64,000 bases of DNA from Nostocoides sp. Soil756 (lineage in GTDB: Bacteria; Actinomycetota; Actinomycetes; Actinomycetales; Dermatophilaceae). Below, piece after piece: positions 60,505-64,000 of the stretch (its first letter is position 1; each line of letters begins with the position of its first letter). Below the pieces are notes generated by a model. It saw only the letters and a list, made by a program, of their open reading frames with translations. It searched no databases and had not been told where the DNA came from. A program made the position numbers and the translations under genes. The stretch spans positions 71,305 to 135,304 of the forward strand of contig NZ_LMSE01000001.1 of NCBI RefSeq assembly GCF_001428065.1. Reading direction: 5' to 3'.

Positions 60505-61981
60505 CCAGCGCCAGCCACAGCGCCAGCAGCAGCCACGGCGCCACCGCACGCCGGAACCCCAGGGTCAGCGCCTCGACGCCCGGCGTCATCCCCAGGACCC
60601 GCCCCGGCACGTAGGCCAGGGCCGCCACCGTGGTGCGGGCCAGCGCGGCCAGCTCGAGGACGGGCGGCACCGCGGGCGCCACCCCGGGCAGCGCGGCCCA
60701 CACGAGCACGTCGTACCAGGGCAGGGAGTACGGCGCCGCGAGGACGTAGGCGAGCTGGAGGCCGGCCACGAGCCACAGCGCGGTGGGGGCCGCGGACCGA
60801 GCCCGCAGCGGCGCCGGAGCGGGTCCGGCCGGGCGGGAGGCGCGCAGCAGCAGGGCCGCGAGGAGCACGGCGAGCAGGGCGGCCCCGACCGAGATGGCGA
60901 CGCGGGTACCGCCGTTGCCCAGCACCGGGCGCAGGTTCTCGAGGAGCAGGCGCCACGGGGTGGCCAGCGAGACCGCCTGGCGCGAGCGCAGCAGCTGGTC
61001 GTAGACGTGCGGGCCGGCCCACAGCTGCAGCGCGCCCATCACCACGACGAAGCCGGCCAGCATCCCCCCGACCCGGCGCACGGCGGCCCGAGCGCTTCCC
61101 TGGTCATCGCCCCGGGTCAGCCAGCACGCGGCGGCCAGGGCCACCAGGCCGATGCCGTAGGTGACCTTGGTGGCGGCGGCGAGGCCGAGGAAGGCACCGG
61201 CCAGGGCGGCGCCGGGCGGGCCGGCGGAGCGGGCGGCCACCGCGACGGCCACCACCACGAAGGCCGCCGCCACGACGTCGACGTGGGCCCCGAGCACGCC
61301 CAGGCCGAGGACGAGCGGGTTGAGGGTCCAGACGACGTCGACCCGGCCGTGATGCTGCGGGGGAAGGGCGGCCCGCAGCGCCCATCGGGTGGCCAGCCAC
61401 GCGAGCACCACGATGAGCTGCCAGACCCAGACCTCCTGGCGCAGCGACGGCCCCCCGACCCACGCCGACAGCCCGTGCAGCAGGGTGGCGGCCGGCCCGT
61501 AGACGCTCGGTTCCTCGGTCCAGGGGGCCTCGACGCGGCTGGTGACGGGGTCGGCGCCGCCGGCCCACGTGATCGGCGACTGCACCCACGGGTCGCCCCC
61601 GCCGACCAGGATGCGGCCGTACGCGACGTAGCTGATGTGGTCGGCGGAACCGAAGGGGGCGTTGAGCAGGGCGACCACGGCCAGCAGCCCGGGCACCCGC
61701 CAGCCGCGCAGGGGGCGCGCGGCGCCGCGCAGGCCCAGCAGCACCGCGGCCGCGCCCAGGAGGTAGGCGCCCCAGAGGACGCCGGTGACGACGGCCGGGT
61801 CGAGAGTGAGCGGTAGCAGCGGCCCGGGGGCCCACCCGCGCGGCAGCAGGTCGGGCTGGGCGGCATTGGGGCGGCTGAGCCCGACGAGGGCCAGCAGGGC
61901 GAGCGACGCGACCAGCAGGGCGCGGCGCCGGTGCTCCCCACGCCCCCGGACCTCCACGGGCCGGCTCAGCCCCGCTGCCAT
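60413..61981 (-). CDS. GT-C polyprenol-phosphate mannosyltransferase-like protein
   Basis: 522 residues from ATG 61981, which overlaps the GT2 stop by 16 bases. About 12 helices. The first large loop carries PFGSADHISYVAYGRILVGG and YVAYGRILVGGGDPWVQSP, like alpha-1,6-mannosyltransferases (MptA/MptB) of actinobacteria, with an acidic residue for catalysis. Probably transfers mannose from a polyprenol carrier to an envelope glycan. The 3' end overlaps the convergent gene by 92 bases. Confidence 0.82.
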   Translation of the reverse strand: MAAGLSRPVEVRGRGEHRRRALLVASLALLALVGLSRPNAAQPDLLPRGWAPGPLLPLTLDPAVVTGVLWGAYLLGAAAVLLGLRGAARPLRGWRVPGLLAVVALLNAPFGSADHISYVAYGRILVGGGDPWVQSPITWAGGADPVTSRVEAPWTEEPSVYGPAATLLHGLSAWVGGPSLRQEVWVWQLIVVLAWLATRWALRAALPPQHHGRVDVVWTLNPLVLGLGVLGAHVDVVAAAFVVVAVAVAARSAGPPGAALAGAFLGLAAATKVTYGIGLVALAAACWLTRGDDQGSARAAVRRVGGMLAGFVVVMGALQLWAGPHVYDQLLRSRQAVSLATPWRLLLENLRPVLGNGGTRVAISVGAALLAVLLAALLLRASRPAGPAPAPLRARSAAPTALWLVAGLQLAYVLAAPYSLPWYDVLVWAALPGVAPAVPPVLELAALARTTVAALAYVPGRVLGMTPGVEALTLGFRRAVAPWLLLALWLALVSVLGPRGGRPGWGRWPGRRRAGTRPPPTR

Positions 61982-62760
61982 GGGCGCCAGCCGCGCCGGA
62001 CGAGCGCGAGCCACACGTCGCGGTACTGCTCCGCCCGGTGTACCTGGCCGCGCCAGTCGGAGCCGCTCACCCGGTGCTGGAGCTCGCACGGCACCTCGAG
62101 CACGGTGAGGCCGGCCCGCAGGACGTCGACCGTCATCGCGGTCTCGACGCCCCAGCCGCGGGCGAGCGGGCTGGCCGCGGCCATGGCCGCGGGTGAGAGG
62201 CACCGCATCCCCGAGAGCGGCTGTACGGCCCGGAAGCCGGTGAGGTGCGCGATGCCGCGGCGCGCCAGGCCCACGACCAGGCCGCGTCCGCCGCCGGCGG
62301 TGATCTGGGCCGGCAGGGTGGCGACCGTCATCGAGGCCTGCCCGGCCAGCACCGGGCCGACCAGGACGCCGAGGTTGGCGGCCGTCGAGCGCAGGTCGCC
62401 GTCGACGAAGAGGAGGGCGGCGGGCCCGGGGGCGGTGGTGTCGCGGCCGGCGGCGTCGGCGCGGGCGGTGGTGTCGCGGCCGGCGGCGTCGGCGCGGGCG
62501 GCGTCGGCGCGCTCGAGCTCGCGCACGTGGCGGATGCCGGTCTCGAGGGCGGCGGCCTTGCCCCGGTTACGGGGGTGGCGGACGACCTCGGCCCCGGCGG
62601 CGGCGGCGACCGCGGCAGTGTCGTCGGTGCTGCCGTCGTCGACCACGACGACCCGGCCCACCTCGGGCAGGCCGAGGACGGCCGCGACGGTCTCGCCGAT
62701 GCGGTCGGCCTCGTCCTTGCACGGGACTATTGCCGCCACCCTGGCCACCGGCGTGCTCAT
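61966..62760 (-). CDS. Glycosyltransferase family 2 with an internal tandem repeat
   Basis: 264 residues from ATG 62760. AAIVPCKDEADRIGETVAAV and VVVVDDGSTDDTAAVA are GT2 nucleotide-binding blocks, and LLFVDGDLRS holds the metal site. Between them is an 11-residue unit, ADAAGRDTTAR, repeated twice plus a remnant. The C-terminal QHRVSGSDWRGQVHRAEQYRD is typical of GpgS/polyprenyl-phosphate sugar synthases. Couples by overlap with the GT-C gene, which could use its lipid product. Confidence 0.85.
   Translation of the reverse strand: MSTPVARVAAIVPCKDEADRIGETVAAVLGLPEVGRVVVVDDGSTDDTAAVAAAAGAEVVRHPRNRGKAAALETGIRHVRELERADAARADAAGRDTTARADAAGRDTTAPGPAALLFVDGDLRSTAANLGVLVGPVLAGQASMTVATLPAQITAGGGRGLVVGLARRGIAHLTGFRAVQPLSGMRCLSPAAMAAASPLARGWGVETAMTVDVLRAGLTVLEVPCELQHRVSGSDWRGQVHRAEQYRDVWLALVRRGWRPWQRG
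62431..62496. repeat. 33-base tandem repeat inside a GT2 gene
   Basis: Two perfect copies (62431-62463, 62464-62496) and a 15-base partial third copy. The unit length keeps the reading frame and adds 11 residues per copy in a loop of the glycosyltransferase. Copy number may vary between strains. Confidence 0.85.
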
Positions 62761-62830
62761 CCGCGCGGACCCGGCGTCGGGCCGCGACGTCCGGGCGCCG
62801 GACCGCACGGGTGGGGCAGGACGCGCGGCA

Positions 62831-63718
62831 TCAGCGGAGCGTGACCTGGCGGCTCAGCAGGCCCGCGCGGGCGCGGCGCTCGTCGGCCGTGAGCGGCTCG
62901 GTGGAGGCCAGGGCCGCGGCGTAGCGGGTGCCCCAGGCGCCGAGCGCGTCCTCGTGGTCGGCGGCCTCGAGGGTGGGGTCGAGGTCCCAGACCGGCACGA
63001 GCAGACCGCTGGTGCGGAAGGCCCCCAGCAGCCGAGTGCCGTCGCCGAGGCCGTCCTCACCGGCCGCGTGCAGCCGGGCCAGGGCATCGGTGGCAGGGTC
63101 CTCGTCGTCGGGCAGGACGAGGCGGATGTGAGCGCGCTCGCCGATGCGGACCCAGTAGGCCGAGGGCAGTGCGTCCAGCGCGACGGTGGGGACGATGCTC
63201 GCGTTGGCCCGCTCGAGGGACTCCTTGGCGTCGCCCTCGAGCTCCTGGTCGTCGACCCAGAAGTCGAAGCCCTCGTGCAGGGTCAGCTCGAAGGTGCTGT
63301 CGGGCGCGAGGACGTCCTGCAGGCGCGGGCTGTCGGCGGTGACCGGTGGGATGGCGGTGATCGGCACCCCCTGGTCGGCGGCCAGCGCCGCGAGCAACTG
63401 GGCCGCGAGGTCGCGCGAGGCGTCGCCGCTGGTGCCGCCGGACTGGGTGCCGACGAGCACCGCGCCGTCGGCGCGATGCAGCGCGGGCCACGCCATCGGC
63501 AGCACGGTCGCGACGGTGGCGACCGACGGCGCGCCGTCGGGCACGTGCTCGGGGGCGATGGTGACGACGGCGGTCGCCGCGGGGAGGATCTCGCGCATCG
63601 CGACCCAGTCGGTCTCGTTCGGGAGGCCCTGGAACGGCCGAGGCTCGAACGACGCCGGCTTCGGGCGCGCGGGGCGGGAGGCGCGCTCTGCGCGCGGACG
63701 TCGGGAGGCCTTACCCAT
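62831..63718 (-). CDS. DUF5926 family protein
   Basis: 295 residues. A basic N-terminus (MGKASRRPRAERASRPARP), then FEPRPFQGLPNETDWVAMRE and LPAATAVVTIAPE, the opening of DUF5926. Some databases label these as SecA-related, but no SecA motif is seen. ATG 63718 is chosen because TAGGGT lies seven bases upstream; an in-frame GTG at 63727 would fall on the -10 element. Cytoplasmic, function unknown. Confidence 0.85.
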   Translation of the reverse strand: MGKASRRPRAERASRPARPKPASFEPRPFQGLPNETDWVAMREILPAATAVVTIAPEHVPDGAPSVATVATVLPMAWPALHRADGAVLVGTQSGGTSGDASRDLAAQLLAALAADQGVPITAIPPVTADSPRLQDVLAPDSTFELTLHEGFDFWVDDQELEGDAKESLERANASIVPTVALDALPSAYWVRIGERAHIRLVLPDDEDPATDALARLHAAGEDGLGDGTRLLGAFRTSGLLVPVWDLDPTLEAADHEDALGAWGTRYAAALASTEPLTADERRARAGLLSRQVTLR

Positions 63719-63725
63719 GCGCGCC

Positions 63726-63731
63726 ACCCTA
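63726..63731 (-). promoter_or_regulatory. -10 element TAGGGT, leaderless-type
   Basis: TAGGGT on the minus strand, seven bases before ATG 63718 of the DUF5926 gene. Confidence 0.55.
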
Positions 63732-63843
63732 GTGGCCGGGTGGTGCGCGCCCGGCGCGCGCCGGTGTCCGCTGTGCTCAGAAGGGTGGCGGGATGGTCGC
63801 GGCGGGTGGTGCGGCCTGGTGCTCGAGCAGTGGGGCGGGTGTT

Positions 63844-63947
63844 CGGGCGGGTGGATGCGGTGCCCGAGCGGTGGGTCCTGGCGTTGGGCGGGTGGATGCG
63901 GTCCGGTCAGAACGGAGGGTCTTGGCGCTCGGGCGGGTGGATGCGGT
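63844..63947. repeat. Degenerate tandem repeat at and past the end of the HNH gene
   Basis: GGGCGGGTGGATGCGGT occurs at 63845, 63886 and 63931 (41- and 45-base steps). The third copy encodes the tail HRIHPPE of the HNH protein; the other two lie after its stop codon, as if the tail-coding unit had been duplicated. The rest of the 189-base gap to the DUF5926 gene holds nothing else I recognise. Confidence 0.6.
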
Positions 63948-64000
63948 GGGTGGGTTCGGTGACGCGGCGTTTGCCGGTGGGGCTGGTCCAGGTGAGGGTG
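63907..64000 (-). CDS. DUF222/HNH endonuclease-type protein, C-terminal fragment
   Basis: Thirty residues are visible before the stop; the gene begins outside the window. LTWTSPTGKRRVTEPTHRIH closely resembles the C-terminal end of the large DUF222/13E12-repeat HNH family that is multicopy in actinobacteria. The HNH motif itself is not in view. In this family the C-terminal tail is hypervariable, which agrees with the repeats just after the stop. Confidence 0.7.
   Translation of the reverse strand, partial: TLTWTSPTGKRRVTEPTHRIHPPERQDPPF

Overview
The window is a chromosomal segment of a very GC-rich actinobacterium, most likely in the order Micrococcales and near Intrasporangiaceae. The pointers are strong G/C third-position bias, many GTG starts, a BsaP-type biotin synthase partner, CsoR/CopA, a GT87 polyprenol-phosphate mannosyltransferase, DUF5926, and the tail of a DUF222-type HNH protein at the right edge. 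No tRNA, rRNA, CRISPR array, prophage or complete insertion sequence was seen. Genus is not resolved.

Left part (1-14.5 kb): the end of an EamA exporter, then a minus-strand branched-chain 2-oxoacid dehydrogenase operon (bkdA-bkdB-bkdC) with an uncharacterised 486-residue protein as its last gene. After a lipoprotein comes a tightly overlapped minus-strand set: family 2 glycosyltransferase, DUF2064 glycosyltransferase, a membrane molybdopterin oxidoreductase and a small membrane protein. A GT-C-like membrane protein, a sugar-nucleotide epimerase, an HisC/Pat aminotransferase, a phage-holin-type membrane protein and galE follow.

Middle (14.6-34 kb): an AraC/VOC pair is divergent from the cytochrome bd operon cydABDC, which runs straight into a BlaI-type repressor and an M56 metallopeptidase. 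Next comes a biotin region with bioB-bsaP, bioA and bioF-bioD, interrupted by an FMN reductase, a PPOX oxidoreductase and a GntR/membrane-protein pair. A low-molecular-weight phosphatase, purB and an MmcQ protein close it.

Right part (34-64 kb): copper homeostasis (csoR-copA), a TrmH methyltransferase, two PAP2 phosphatases, an ABC exporter, a two-component system, serS, a LysE exporter, a glutamine amidotransferase, an NhaP antiporter, a lipid kinase, zwf, plsC, pheA-DUF4446, and an envelope glycan cluster (GT87, a large membrane protein with an alkaline-phosphatase-like head, a GT-C enzyme and a GT2 enzyme).

Two sequence-level themes recur. First, about thirty transcription units have a -10-like hexamer (TAnnnT or nAnnnT) ending only 6-9 bases before the start codon and no ribosome binding site, the layout of leaderless mRNAs; this also supports the chosen starts. 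Second, long perfect or near-perfect inverted repeats sit between genes in at least two families whose stems change sequence yet stay paired.
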